This document shows, in pieces, positions 45,141 to 56,479 of a stretch of DNA of 64,000 bases. How positions within the stretch are numbered: the first letter of the stretch is position 1; every line of letters begins with the position of its first letter. Both the position numbers and the translations under genes were made by a program. Source of the DNA: Pteria penguin (taxonomy: Eukaryota; Mollusca; Bivalvia; Pterioida; Pteriidae); the NCBI GenBank assembly GCA_035048485.1, contig CM068586.1:52442167-52506166 (forward strand), written 5' to 3'. The notes under the pieces are model-generated. The model saw only the letters and a program-made list of their open reading frames with translations. It did not search any database and had not been told where the DNA came from.

Positions 45141-45929
45141 GGCAGTGACTCCCTGTACACAGATTTGTGTATGCCTATCCTGATGGCTAAACGTACACAG
45201 GGTTAAAAAAAAGAGCCAAAACCGGTTTAGCGTATCTGGATTTCAACTAATACACGTTACAGTAGCCTTATAGGCCTTCATTAGACACAATCCAGAAGCA
45301 TACGATCTCACTTTCACCATTTCCATCTAGTGACATGAGAACAAATAAGGGTAACCGCATATTGTTCAGCTTATAGGTAGCATCGATAAGGAGGAGTTCT
45401 GGGTACTTGTCCAAGATGCTGTCCATCTTGAGAGTATATCCCTTTGATGAGTCTTCATCTTTCACAACTTGAACGGTTACTCCTATGAAAATTGATTGAA
45501 ACTATACAGTCACAGAATTATTACATGGCAGGATTATTCTGAGATATGATTGACAAGAAAAAGTGGAGTGCAATATTTGTATCTCTTGCCAATATTCACA
45601 ACATATTTACCATATAACAAGCCCATACTTGCTTTATTATATGATTCAATATTAAATCCAATTACTTTGAGTTCATGAGACATGTTATTGAACACGATGG
45701 ACATGATCATGGATGGATGGTTGCACTTTTTATATGATTCATTTTTCAACATTTATCACAAATGCAATGATTTATTGTGTCAATGACCGAACATTGGTCA
45801 CTGAGTATGAGCTGCGACTGGTAAGTAAGACTTCCAGATATGTGAAACCGGTTTTGGCTCTTTTTTACCATGTGTACGTTTAGCCATTGGGATAGGCATA
45901 CACAATCCTGTGTATGGGGAGTCACTGCC
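45141..45929 (-). mobile_element. non-autonomous MULE, 789 bp, 9-bp TSD
   Basis: Terminal inverted repeats of about 85 bp start GGCAGTGACTCCC, run through TGTGTATGCCTATCC and AATGGCTAAACGTACACA or GATGGCTAAACGTACACA, and end at GAGCCAAAACCGGTTT. They are flanked by a perfect 9-bp duplication TATTCATGT (45132-45140 and 45930-45938). Nine-base duplications and long inverted repeats fit Mutator-like elements, as does the internal transposase remnant on the minus strand. Confidence 0.93.
45268..45752 (-). pseudogene. MULE transposase fragment
   Basis: Two minus-strand open pieces (45752-45534 and 45465-45268) in succession. The second has DSILDKYPELLLIDATYKLN, then LPLFVLMSLDGNGESEIV, the start of the MULE/ZSWIM-type DDE domain with the first catalytic Asp in L-I-D-A-T-Y. 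The remaining catalytic residues, the zinc-binding SWIM region and the C-terminal half are absent, and the pieces are not in one continuous frame. The fragment cannot be active; the element would need a transposase from elsewhere. Confidence 0.8.
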
Positions 45930-45938
45930 TATTCATGT

Positions 45939-48785
45939 TTTATGAAGCCATTCACCATGCAGATGACTTGTGGGTAAATTATCACATTTCGTCATTCAAA
46001 CTAATAATTCTTTCCCTGAAAGGATTCTCAGATATGTATATAGAGTAACATTGATAGACTGTGACATCAGGAAATTGTCAGTTATGCTAATGATTCTTGA
46101 AGTCGGTCGATTGGAATTTTGTGTCGCTTTCAACAATTTTCAGTTATATCGCTCTCCATATATATATTCCATTTACCTGCGGTGCTAGCCTAGTGCTGAA
46201 CTGCTACATCAAGTCGGCAGCTTTTGAAGTCAGACATCTTGGTATTTGATAACAGACGTTATGAACAATTGGGGTAGAGCATTGGACATTATTATACGGT
46301 TAAAATGAAATATCGTCGGACCGATGGACAAGTCTGGTAATAATGCCGCCTGTCTTATAAATGACCTTAAATTTCTGGACCAATTGTCCGGTGAAGACGA
46401 ACAAAAACTAAAAGAGAAACAAAAGGTTTAAAGTCCCTTTCATGTATATGGGGGAAAAACGTTGACAATGATGATTATTGTATTGATTTTGTTGAAGAGG
46501 AAAACTTGAGAGATGTGGTTATACTTTGCCACAGATTAGCAATAAAGCAATTGAAAATTAAAGTTATAAGCAGTCGTTATATGATTTTTTGTGACAATCT
46601 TTCTAAAAATGTAGGCTTGCATTTTGTTTTCGGCCTGATAAACGGTGTTTCAGTCTGGTGAATTGTCCTAGTTTACCAGACCAAATGTCCTGTAAAATGT
46701 TTTACAATTTCATATTCACTGTTATAGATAGCAATGCATATTCCTAGGTCAATTTTTGTAAAAAGACACAACCTTAACAGACTCCGCGGGTATATACATA
46801 ACAATATAGACAGTAACATCACACCAACTTCATGAATATTGCTAATGTTTGGCTGTTGTTGGAAATCATAATCCATTATCGGTTTGTAACCGGAAATTAT
46901 AGAACAATCGATGCTCAGTTGAAATATTCCCTTTCACATTATGTAAAACCATGTTGTTGTTGAGAGATTCATTCACTTCAAGGAATTTTTCAAATGATCT
47001 ATATAAATACTTATTGATGGTTTGTTGTACATAAAAGAAGAGATTCCACTCAACTTGAACAGGTTTCAAAAACTAGGAGGTTGCTTTCACACCAGTTTTT
47101 GTAATGGTCTATTCATTTATACTGGTGTACCATAGGAACAAACAGACATCAATTGGGTCCTTTTGTTATGCAGAGTTATTTCACATATGAGCTGGTATCT
47201 GGCGTTGTGACATAGACAAGTTCTATGGAAATTGTTGTAAAATTTCGTATATGAACGGTGTCAGACCATTGTTGCACCGACCAGTTCTATGAAAACTGTT
47301 GTAAAATTACAGGAAATACAGAAATTGTACATGATGTCACAAAGGTTTGATGTCAGGAACCTACTCATATGGGAAATAACTGTATAATGATAAGACCCAT
47401 GAACTTCTTTTCTAAGGAATTCCGTACTTTATCTCTGTGAAAATAAAATAGATTCAGTTATTTGAATCTCCACGTCAATGTATTTTCCCTTCCCTAATTG
47501 ACTCAGTTCAGCTAAGTACATTTGACCAGCTAAGCAATTAATAAATATCTGGTTAACTAAGAATATTGCAATTAAATCATGGGTTAGCTTCATAGCTTGG
47601 TTTGGTTTTCAATAGAATATATATTTTAGTTTGCTGTGCAATGTACTTAAGATGAAATTGTTTATTTGTCAATATTATACATGTAAATGCTTACCATAAT
47701 GATAGCTTTGTATAAACATTTAAGCAGGACTCACACTGCCTATCACATTTGTAGCAGTTTGTAATATTTTGTTCTTTTTTTCAAAAACCAGCACCTGTCT
47801 TGTCAAACACTGAGTCAGAGGAAAACTGCATAGTCTGAGTCCAGTTTTATTACACAATACACAAATGTACTTTAAAAGAGAAAGATTTAATGGAAATGGG
47901 CATGTCTTAATTTCTAAGAATTAAAACTTCCAGTTTTTGTGAAGGTGATGTTTTGCTCAGTAACAAATTATTAAGTTAAAATGAAATCTTGTTGAAGTTT
48001 ATGTCGTAAACATTTACACAGCTACAAATAGGTATATAATGCCTGACAAGGTTTGAAAATACATGTAAGTCCCGATAGTCTGTTCAAGATACAATTTTAC
48101 ATGTTCTGCTTTTCTTCTCCCCAAAAAGAAAAGAAAACTTTTAAAATCTTGCTGATATAAATATACATTATACGTAGATCTAGTTTAAAATAATCCATAA
48201 TTCCATTTGATTTTTGTATGTGAAAATTATTATGATGTGAGAATATGTGATATTTACTCATTCAGAACCCTATCATTGTTTTGTTAAATGTGGAACGTTG
48301 TGGATTCAAGTTTGTTAGTTACCTCATGGTGCCTGTCACAGTTTTTAGTTTTGGATGCTATGGTACAAAGGCTAGGTTCACACCTAGCTTGTAAACTTCA
48401 CAATTCAGCAGACTTACATATTTCTGTTTTGGCTTCTTTGGTCAGTGGCATGAATCTGAAGTACTCCTGCAGTCTATTTTTGAAATGTTTACATTTTTTT
48501 CCCCCGTGTCACAACATACAAGTAAAGTGTGACTGTGTAGTTTATTAAATGCTATTATGTAACTTACAAATTGTAAGCGTTAACAAACCAAAGTGTAGTC
48601 CTGAAAATTAAAACTGTCATTGAAATATGACTGACCTACAATGGTACATGTACATAAAAATGTTTTGTCTCTATCAAAAAATTTAGTTCCTTTAGCAAAA
48701 TATAAAAAATCTGCCATTATCGATTCCATATACAAAACTTTTGAATACAGAAAAAAAGAATTAAAAGTTTGTTTTTGTCTTGAAG
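45939..48785. other. no supported gene; upstream or intronic DNA of the plus-strand gene
   Basis: AT-rich with short ORFs only. It may contain 5' exons of the gene whose small exons begin at 48786, but I could not find any that join convincingly. Confidence 0.4.
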
Positions 48786-51700
48786 GTATCACCAGTATTC
48801 TTCAGAATCCTCAGCTCAATGGTATGTAGAAGAACCTGTATATATCTCTTAGTACTGTACCCTAGTGTTCACACACTCAGTGTGTGAATGTCAGGTGTAT
48901 ATATCTATTAGTACTGTACCCTAGTGTTCACACACTCACTGTGTGATTATCAGGTCACGTATCTCCTAGTATTCAGACACTCAGTGTGTGATTATCAGGT
49001 GTATGTATCTCTTAATACTGTACCCTAGGTTCAGACACTCAGTGTGTGATTATCAGGTGTATATATCTCTTAGTACTGTACCCTAGTGTTCAGACACTCA
49101 GTGTGTGATTATCAGGTGTATATATCTCTTAGTACTGTACCCTAGTGTTCAAACACTCAGTGTGTGATTATCAGGTGTATATATCTCTTAGTACTGTACC
49201 CTAGTGTTCAAACACTCAGTGTGTGATTATCAGGTGTATACTATATATCTATTAGTACTGTACCCTAGTGTTCACACACTCAGTGTGTGATTATCAGGTC
49301 ACATATCTCCTAGTACTGTACCTTAGTATTCAGACACTCAGTGTGTGATTATCAGGTGTATATATCTCTTAGTACTTACCCTAGGTTCAGACGCTCAGTG
49401 TGTGATTATCAGGTGTATATATCTCTTAGTACTGTACCCTAGTGTTCAGACACTCAGTGTGTGATTATCAGGTGCATATATCTATTAGTACTGTACCCTA
49501 GTACATGTATTCGGACACTCAGTGTGTGATTACCAGGTGTATATATCTATCAATCTGATTAAAACCATATCTTTATTCCGCTTCTCTTTTTGTCCCATTG
49601 TGGATAAAGATCTGCCGAAACTCCATAATTGGTCATGTTCTTTTTAATTCTGATGACGTTTCAGTCACAGAAACCATTATTTCCCATAGCCAATCAATGA
49701 CTCAGCTAGGCACGTGATAGTGACACAATATGTAACAAACACTGTTCAAAAACTACCTTGTTGGTCATGCATGCTGTGGATGTTAATTTCATTCCTAGGA
49801 ATTTTTAGCAGATCCACTGATTGGCTGAAAATCTGAGTTCACCAGAACATGACCCTTTACGGAGTTTCGCCAGTTCTTTATCTGCAATGGGACAAATAGA
49901 AAAGAGGAGTAAAGATATGGTTTTAATCAGATTGTATATCTACTAGTACTACACCCTAGTGTTCAGACACTCAATGTGTTAGGTTTATATATTGCACCTT
50001 TTTAACAGCCAAGTTGTCTACTTTTGGAAAAATAACTTTCAATGTCAGTTCAAGGTTGAATTAGATGTTGTTGGACCAATGGACATAAAGGGGGCTTTAT
50101 CATTTTTTATAGGAAGGGTTTTGAAGACTGTGCCTTGTATTATTTTTATGCTAAACTTTGAGTTAACGGTTACCGGTACTGACTTACTGTACTGCTCATG
50201 ATGATAACTACAGACCCTTCATTCTTTAGTGATAAATAGAGGTTTCCAAGATCAAACTAAACTGCAGGAAAAATATTTAAGTAATAGTGGCTAACAAATT
50301 TAAAAGAAATTGCCCCCAAAATAGAATAAAATACTTCATGAGAATATCTCTTAGAATGTCTAATGTAAGCATGGTGAGAGTATAGATCTACACAACATCT
50401 TCAGCTTTCAGTTCATGATACAGTTTCTTGCATTTTTGCAGTTTATCTTACTTTTTTAAAACTTTCTGTCTTTATTTAGTACTTTTGTTTGCACATTTTG
50501 CCTATATATTGCTTTTGTATTGGTTCGTTTTAGACTTTCTGGTTGCTTTCCTTTCTTGATGTACACTATTTTTTTCGACTCAATTTCAAAACAAATGTGG
50601 TCTGTCAATAGCCAGTCTGTAATCATTGTTGTTGTAAGATTTCATTTTTTGTGTATAGGTACTGATAGATATAGATATAAACAAGCCATATTATCTTAGT
50701 GGTTTCTTTGTTACTTACATTGTTATAATTGAGGATCTTAAAGATTCTTTCATAAGTCAAGGTCACAGACGTCGGAGAAGTAAATGCAGTTTGCGAACTA
50801 GCTGTGATATGGTAATGCTGTCTTCATCAGTTCTACTTCATATTTGGTATTATCAGGTGTCTTTTAGAATTAGATCTCTTCCATATCTTTTCCACCGTGT
50901 GTATAAACACTTTGAATTGCACATCATGAACTATCTTATTACTTTGCTATGATACAGGTACAGATTTCGGATTACATTACACACATGTACTATGCTGTGA
51001 TACAGGCTCTGAATTCTCATCATATTTTATCGTACATGTACTAAACTTCAAATCTGATGACCTAATATGAATAGAATTTCATTATACATGTAGTTGTGTT
51101 ATCATACTTGTCTTTGTATTTGCAGGCCAGACCTCCGTGCCTTTTTCGGCATTCCCACCTGTGCCAGAAGGTAGGTGAACTTGTACAAAGAGTACATTTG
51201 CATATTTTTCATCTTAGTAATGATACATGTAAATGTCGATTTAATATGCAACAATTAATTATTAATTTTCTATTTATAGACATTTCATTGCCAAATTTTG
51301 CATTTCAGGCCAAACATCATCAATTCCATTTTCGGCTTTTCCACCAATGCAGGAAGGTAATTGAATTTATTATTCTTCTAACGATTTTTGCTCTAGAAGT
51401 ATAAAGTTTGATGAAGAGCTAAACTCAAGGTTCTTGTAAAGGAAAAAAAATCTTCCTATCTGTGTCACTATTTTTAGCTCACCTGAGCCAAAGGTTCAAG
51501 TGAGCTATTGGCATCACTCTTCGTCCGTCGTCCGTCCGTAAACTTTTCACATTTTCAACTTCTTCTTCAGAACCGCTTAAAGGATTTGCATGAAACTTAT
51601 TGTGGATGAAGTACTAGGGGTCCTCTACCAAGTTTGTTCATTTCATATAAATCCCTCAATAGGTGGCCCCACCATTGCTAAAAATAGATCTCAGAGGGTA

Positions 51701-54700
51701 CCCCTCTTTGAAAATCTTCTTCTCCAGAACCAGTGTATGGACTATAAAACTAATGGCATCTGAGTGATCTAGAAGGATGTATGTCTAAAGTTTGTTCATA
51801 TCGTTGAAATCCGATAAATAATTTTTGACGTTTTTTTTACGTTTTTTTGGACTTTGTAATTTTAATGCAGAAAAGAAGTATTTTTGTCTTTTAGTAAACA
51901 TTGATGCATTAATTTGGTTTAATTTGATCATTTTTATGATGAGAAATACTACTGCGAAGAAATTTTTTCAATATTTCATTTTTTGGATTTTTTATGAATT
52001 TTCTAAGACTTTCAAGAAAAAGGGGGGTGGGACAATTGGTGTAAACATTTCACTGTTTGAACTTTTTCTTCAGAACCACTTGCTGGAATTCAATGAAACT
52101 TGGCATGCATCAAGTACTCAAGGTCCCCGACAAATGTGGTCATCTTTGTCAGGATCCATCAATAGGTGGCGCCACCACAGGCAAAAGTAGGTCAAAGAGG
52201 GTACCCTACTTTGACAAACTTCTTCTTCAGACCGGGGGCATACAGAGACTAACCGAATGCATAGGAATGATCTAGAGGGATGTGTGAAGAAGTGTTGTTA
52301 TTTTTGGTTCCATTCCGAAATCAAATTTTTGACGTTTTTTCATTTTTATTTTGGACTTTGTTATTTTAATGCATTAAAGAGTTATTATTTTCTTTTAGTA
52401 AACATTGATGCATTCATTTGGTTTCATTTAATCATTTCTATGGTAAGGAATGCTGGTGTGAAGGAATTTTTTCAATATCTCGATTTTTGAATTTTTTATG
52501 AATTTTTTAAGACTTCCAAGAAAAGGGGGGGGGGACAATTTTTCATATCTTCAACTTGATCTACAGAACAACTTGGAGGATTGTCATAAAACTGGGTAGG
52601 ATGCAAGTACTCATAGTCCTTTTCAAAGGTTTTGTTTTTTGTGCGGATCATCCAAATTGGTTAACAGATAATGCCACCATGTCTAAAAGTAGGTCTCACA
52701 ATGGTACATATACCACTAGGTAATTGAAATATGGAGAGTAGCGGTTCAAATCCATCTGTGGTCAAAAAAATTTTTTTTTTTTTTTACACATCTAAATAAG
52801 TTTTTAGATGTTTCTCAACACTCAACATATGAAATTAGGAATTTTACGTTTAAGACTTCCAAAAAAAAAAGGGGGGGGGGTTGGCCATTTTTCACATTTT
52901 CAACTTTTTCTACAAAACTGTTTGAAGGATTTTAATAAATCTTGGTAGAAATAAGTCACTTATGATCCTCTTCAAATTCTGTTGTTTTCGTCCAGACCTC
53001 TTTACAGGTGGCGCCACCATAGTCAAGAGTAGGTCACAAAAGAGTTCCCTCGTTTAACAATATTCTTTTTCATACGGGCTGTATACAGAGACAAACAGAA
53101 TGCATAGAAATGATCTAGAGGGATGAGTGAAGATGTATTGTCATTTTGGTTCCCTTCCAAAATCAAATTTTAGAATTTTTTTCGACATTTCTTTGGACTT
53201 GGTGATTCAATGCAGAAAAAAGTGTCTTATTTCCTAGTTAATTGATAATGATGATTTCTTATGGACTATTGTGATCATAATTATGGTAAGGATTGTTACT
53301 TTGAAAGAATTTTGTCAATATCGCAATTTTTGGATTTTCTATGAATTTTTTAAGACTTCCAAATGAGGGTGTATAGGAACAATTCAATCACATTTTTCAC
53401 TTCTGCTGTTATACCACATGAAAGATTTTAATGAAACATGGAATACATGAAGTACTAAAAGTCCTCTATCAATTTGGTAAATTTCATCCAAATTGGTTAA
53501 CAGATAATGCCACCATGTCTAAAAAGCAGTTCTCACAATAGTACATATACCACTTGGTAATTGAAATATGGAGAGTAGCGGTTCAAATCCAGCTGTGGTC
53601 AAATTTTTTTTTTCATTTCTTTACACATCTAAATAAGTTTTTAGATGTTTCTCAACACTCAACATATGAAATTAGGCAATTTTAAGTTAGATCTGGACAA
53701 TATTTGAAACAATTGTTGTTCATGACCCAGACTTGAAATCAGTCAACAAAAGGCCCCACCTAAAGAAAATGACTAACTTGTTGCCCTGAATGACTTCTTG
53801 CAGAGACAAAGGAAATGCTTAATATCAAAATCACCTGAATGGATGTGCAAAAAAGTGTTGTTTTTTATTCTAGCCTGAAATAAAATTTGACATATTTTCA
53901 ACATCTGTGTTGACTTGGTCACATTAATGCAAAAATAAATGAATTTTTCCTTCATGCATGACTGATAATATAGGTACTCAGGTGAGCGATATAGGCCCAC
54001 TTGGGCCTCTTGTCTTGACCCATGGCTGAGAATCTACAGATTTACTTAAGTTATAGCTGACATAGTTTTATGACCCTTGTTGTCCATAGGCAGGGTGCTC
54101 ATGTCTAAGTAATTGACAAGTCAAAATTTTAACAGCATTGTCATTGAGTGTTGGTGTTTCCAGAAAACTTCAAACTTTAATGACTTTCATTGATGTGGAA
54201 AAAAGTCAAAGCAGCAAGAGATTTCTAACTACATGTATTTGGATCTTACACTCTTAGTATCCTAAATTTAATGTAGTTCAGTTGGTTGCCAATCTGATTA
54301 AAACCAAATCTTTATTCAGCTTATCTATTTGTCCCAGTGTGGATAAAAATCTGGGGAAATCCCGTAAGGGTCACGTTGTGGTGAACTCGGATGACGTTCC
54401 AGTCTCCGAAACCGTTATTTCCCATTGCCAATCGGTGACTTGGCTAGACACGTGCAAGTGATGCAATATGAAACCAACACTGTTCAAAATGTACCTTGTA
54501 TGTAATGCACGCTGGGGATGTTAATTTCACACGAGTGAATACGGTAACCACTCCCTCCCCACTTTCCATTGCTGGTTAAATCTCCTTTCCTTCCTTTGCG
54601 CCTCATAATTTCTTTTTTTTTTTTAATCACCCCCTCCCCCCTCTGAACACTTTCTTTTCTGGCTGGGGATAGCGGTGGATGAGTATCTGATCGGCCAGGA

Positions 54701-56479
54701 CGCCGCCATTGTTGTTGCTGTGTACACATAATTGCCTAATCTGGGTCAGCGCACCTGACTTGGTCAAAAGATTCTGATTGGCAGACAGAAATATCATACC
54801 CGATCAGTATTTTCGACTTATTACTCAATTAGGGCTGCAATGATATGCTTAGCCCACGATACAATACGTATCGCGATTTTTACTCACGATATGATTCGTA
54901 TCGCGATACTTTATTTTTAATGTAGAAATAAAGACATTTTTTAATTCGTCAAATATTTTAATAAAACAAGTTAAACTACAACAAATTAAGATGAAATCAT
55001 CATAAAACAAGTTAAACAACAACAAATTAAGATCAAATCATTATAAAACAAGTTAAACTAATACAAATTAATGCTTTGAGATCTAGCAAAATTATTATCT
55101 GTGATGCGCTTTCCCTTTCAGCCGCCACCATGTTGATTTTGTATCAAGTAACTATAAATGCCGAAATGAACCGTAAAAGCTTCCATACGGACAGAAGCCG
55201 TATCGTGTATCGAACCGTTGTCGTGAATTGTGGTATATCGTAAACCGCGGTGAATCGTTGCAGCCCTATACTCAATGCATTAATAAGTGACAGCAGTTTC
55301 AGAGAATTTGATTCGCTGAACAAAATAGATTTTAACCAATGGGCATTATCAACGTATTTTGACTTTGGAAGAAAGACACTTCCTTCAGTGTGAAAGTAAA
55401 CAGTACAGAAATGTGTGTCGGACACCGTTAAAATGCGGATTTCTGTCGGTCCTTGTAAAATCTTGACCTGATGACCGGCTGGACTGGGACTTTTGCTAAA
55501 CTCTGTAGTTCTGGCCAGTTACAGTTAATATGTACTAAAATTCATAAATCTGTGGGACTCGTAGACTTAATGACAAACTTGTGATTAATGCTACAAGCTT
55601 GTAAATCATATCTACAAATCAACTCTTAGCTTCCTCTTAAATTTACGTGTGTTTATAACTTAACAATTTTCTAACGCATGTGCTTACTTGGGTATAAATA
55701 TCTAGTGGATAATTTTAATTTCTCAATACTTTCTCTCACCGTTACACGCTTTTATTGACATAATAACTCATTCATGTCTTATTTTACAAGTATTTTGCGA
55801 ATACCCTTAGGTCACTCAGATTTACGAGTGACATCACATGTGAATGATGTCTTCGTCATTTTGTACATTCGACGTTGCTAGTAAATTTACACTACAAGTG
55901 ACTTACGAGTACTCTTGGGGTTTAGGAATTTTAGTACATATGGCACCTGTTTTTCTGATGAGACTAAAATCCAAGGCTCTGTGTTGTGGTGGATGTGGAC
56001 ATGTAAAAAATCCCTCGCTGCTTCACACAGGAATGTGTAAGTGGAAATTTCTGTGCAGTGTTTCATACGCTTTCACTATATACTACATGTAATATAAATG
56101 GTCTTCACTTGACACAAAATGACAAACAAATCATTTTATTCACTGCGTTTATTTCATTGCAGGGCAAACCTCATCGATTCCATTCTCAGCTTTTCCACCC
56201 ATGCAAGAAGGTAAGCAAAGTACAATAACCGTAATAACAAATTAAAACCGAAAGGCAATTACATGAATTATGTTTAGATGTTCCTTTACTTAGTACGGTA
56301 AAAGAAAAATTTCCTTACCAGCATATACCAAGGAGTTTTATATATTCTAAGCATAATTGTACCCAGAAAGACATGTTTCTGATAAGTTATAAAATCCCTT
56401 ATTTTAATATCAATATTTGATATTGCAGGTCAATCATCCATCCCTTTTGGAGCCTTCCCACCTGTACAACCACCTGAAG
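48786..56479 (+). CDS. partial host gene with tandem phase-1 microexons (QTSSIPFSAFPP repeats), unidentified
   Basis: Five small exons, each with GT-AG borders, each starting and ending in phase 1: 48786-48821 (ITSILQNPQLN), 51126-51170 (QTSVPFSAFPPVPE), 51309-51356 (QTSSIPFSAFPPMQE), 56163-56210 (same peptide as the previous exon) and 56429-56479 (QSSIPFGAFPPVQPPE). Each junction makes a Gly codon. The last four are clearly exon duplications, and any subset can be skipped without shifting the frame. Start and end lie outside what I can find, so this is only the middle of a protein. The Pro/Phe-rich unit looks disordered and may be a protein-binding linear motif. I do not recognise the family. 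The first exon's acceptor is the weakest. Confidence 0.6.
48838..49550. repeat. 59-bp minisatellite, about 12 copies
   Basis: Unit of about 59 bp: TATATCTCTTAGTACTGTAC, CCTAGTGTTCA, then CACACTCAGTGTGTGA or GACACTCAGTGTGTGA and TTATCAGGTG. The CACACTCAGTGTGTG core is itself nearly palindromic. A partial unit continues at 49935-49990, on the far side of an inserted MITE. It lies in the intron after the 48786-48821 exon. Confidence 0.93.
49551..49934. mobile_element. MITE with CAATCTGATTAAAACC termini (copy 2), inserted in the minisatellite
   Basis: 384 bp with the same ends as 14932-15309 (CAATCTGATTAAAACCATAT and its inverse). Flanks are TATATCTAT (49542-49550) and TATATCTAC (49935-49943), a 9-bp duplication with one later substitution. 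It splits a repeat unit of the 59-bp minisatellite, so it inserted after the array formed. The internal sequence is inverted relative to copy 1 in part (CCTAGGAATTTTTAGC here, GGCTACAAATTCCTAGG there). Confidence 0.92.
51475..54012. repeat. long internally repetitive element (AGCTCACCTGAGCC family)
   Basis: Opens TAGCTCACCTGAGCCAAAGG and TTCAAGTGAGCTATTGGCAT, and closes ACTCAGGTGAGCGATATAGG then CCCACTTGGGCCTCTTGT. Inside are roughly five diverged repeats of 450-650 bp with recurring blocks: ACTTCTTCTTCAGAAC-like, AATGAAACTTGG-like, GGTGGCGCCACCA, GAATTTTTTAAGACTTCCAA with a following G-run, and GAGTAGCGGTTCAAATCCA (twice). I associate these ends with a repeat family abundant in bivalves (from memory). 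Another fragment with the same start lies at 62986-63070. The ORFs here are not genes. Confidence 0.7.
54290..54530. mobile_element. MITE with CAATCTGATTAAAACC termini (copy 3), truncated
   Basis: Matches the left 240 bp of the 49551-49934 element (CAATCTGATTAAAACCAAAT, TTTGTCCCA, GATGACGTTCCAGTCTCCG, CACGTGCAAGTGATGCAATA, GATGTTAATTTCA). The right end is missing; the match stops at about 54530, where unrelated C-rich sequence begins. Confidence 0.85.
54830..55268. mobile_element. hAT-type MITE, 439 bp, 8-bp TSD
   Basis: Starts TAGGGCTGCAATGAT and ends AATCGTTGCAGCCCTA. It is flanked by perfect 8-bp duplications TACTCAAT (54822-54829 and 55269-55276). An 8-bp duplication with short C/G-rich ends is typical of hAT elements. 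Inside are subterminal ACGATACAATACGTATCGCG palindromes and about three units containing AACAAGTTAAAC. No transposase. Confidence 0.93.

Noticed and set aside
48838..49550. Regularly spaced repeats resembling a CRISPR array
   Set aside because: No unique spacers; the whole 59-bp unit is repeated in a eukaryotic intron, so it is a minisatellite.
51825..52490. Phe-rich plus-strand ORFs of 70-120 codons
   Set aside because: They lie inside the AGCTCACC repeat element and are repeated with it; no protein features.
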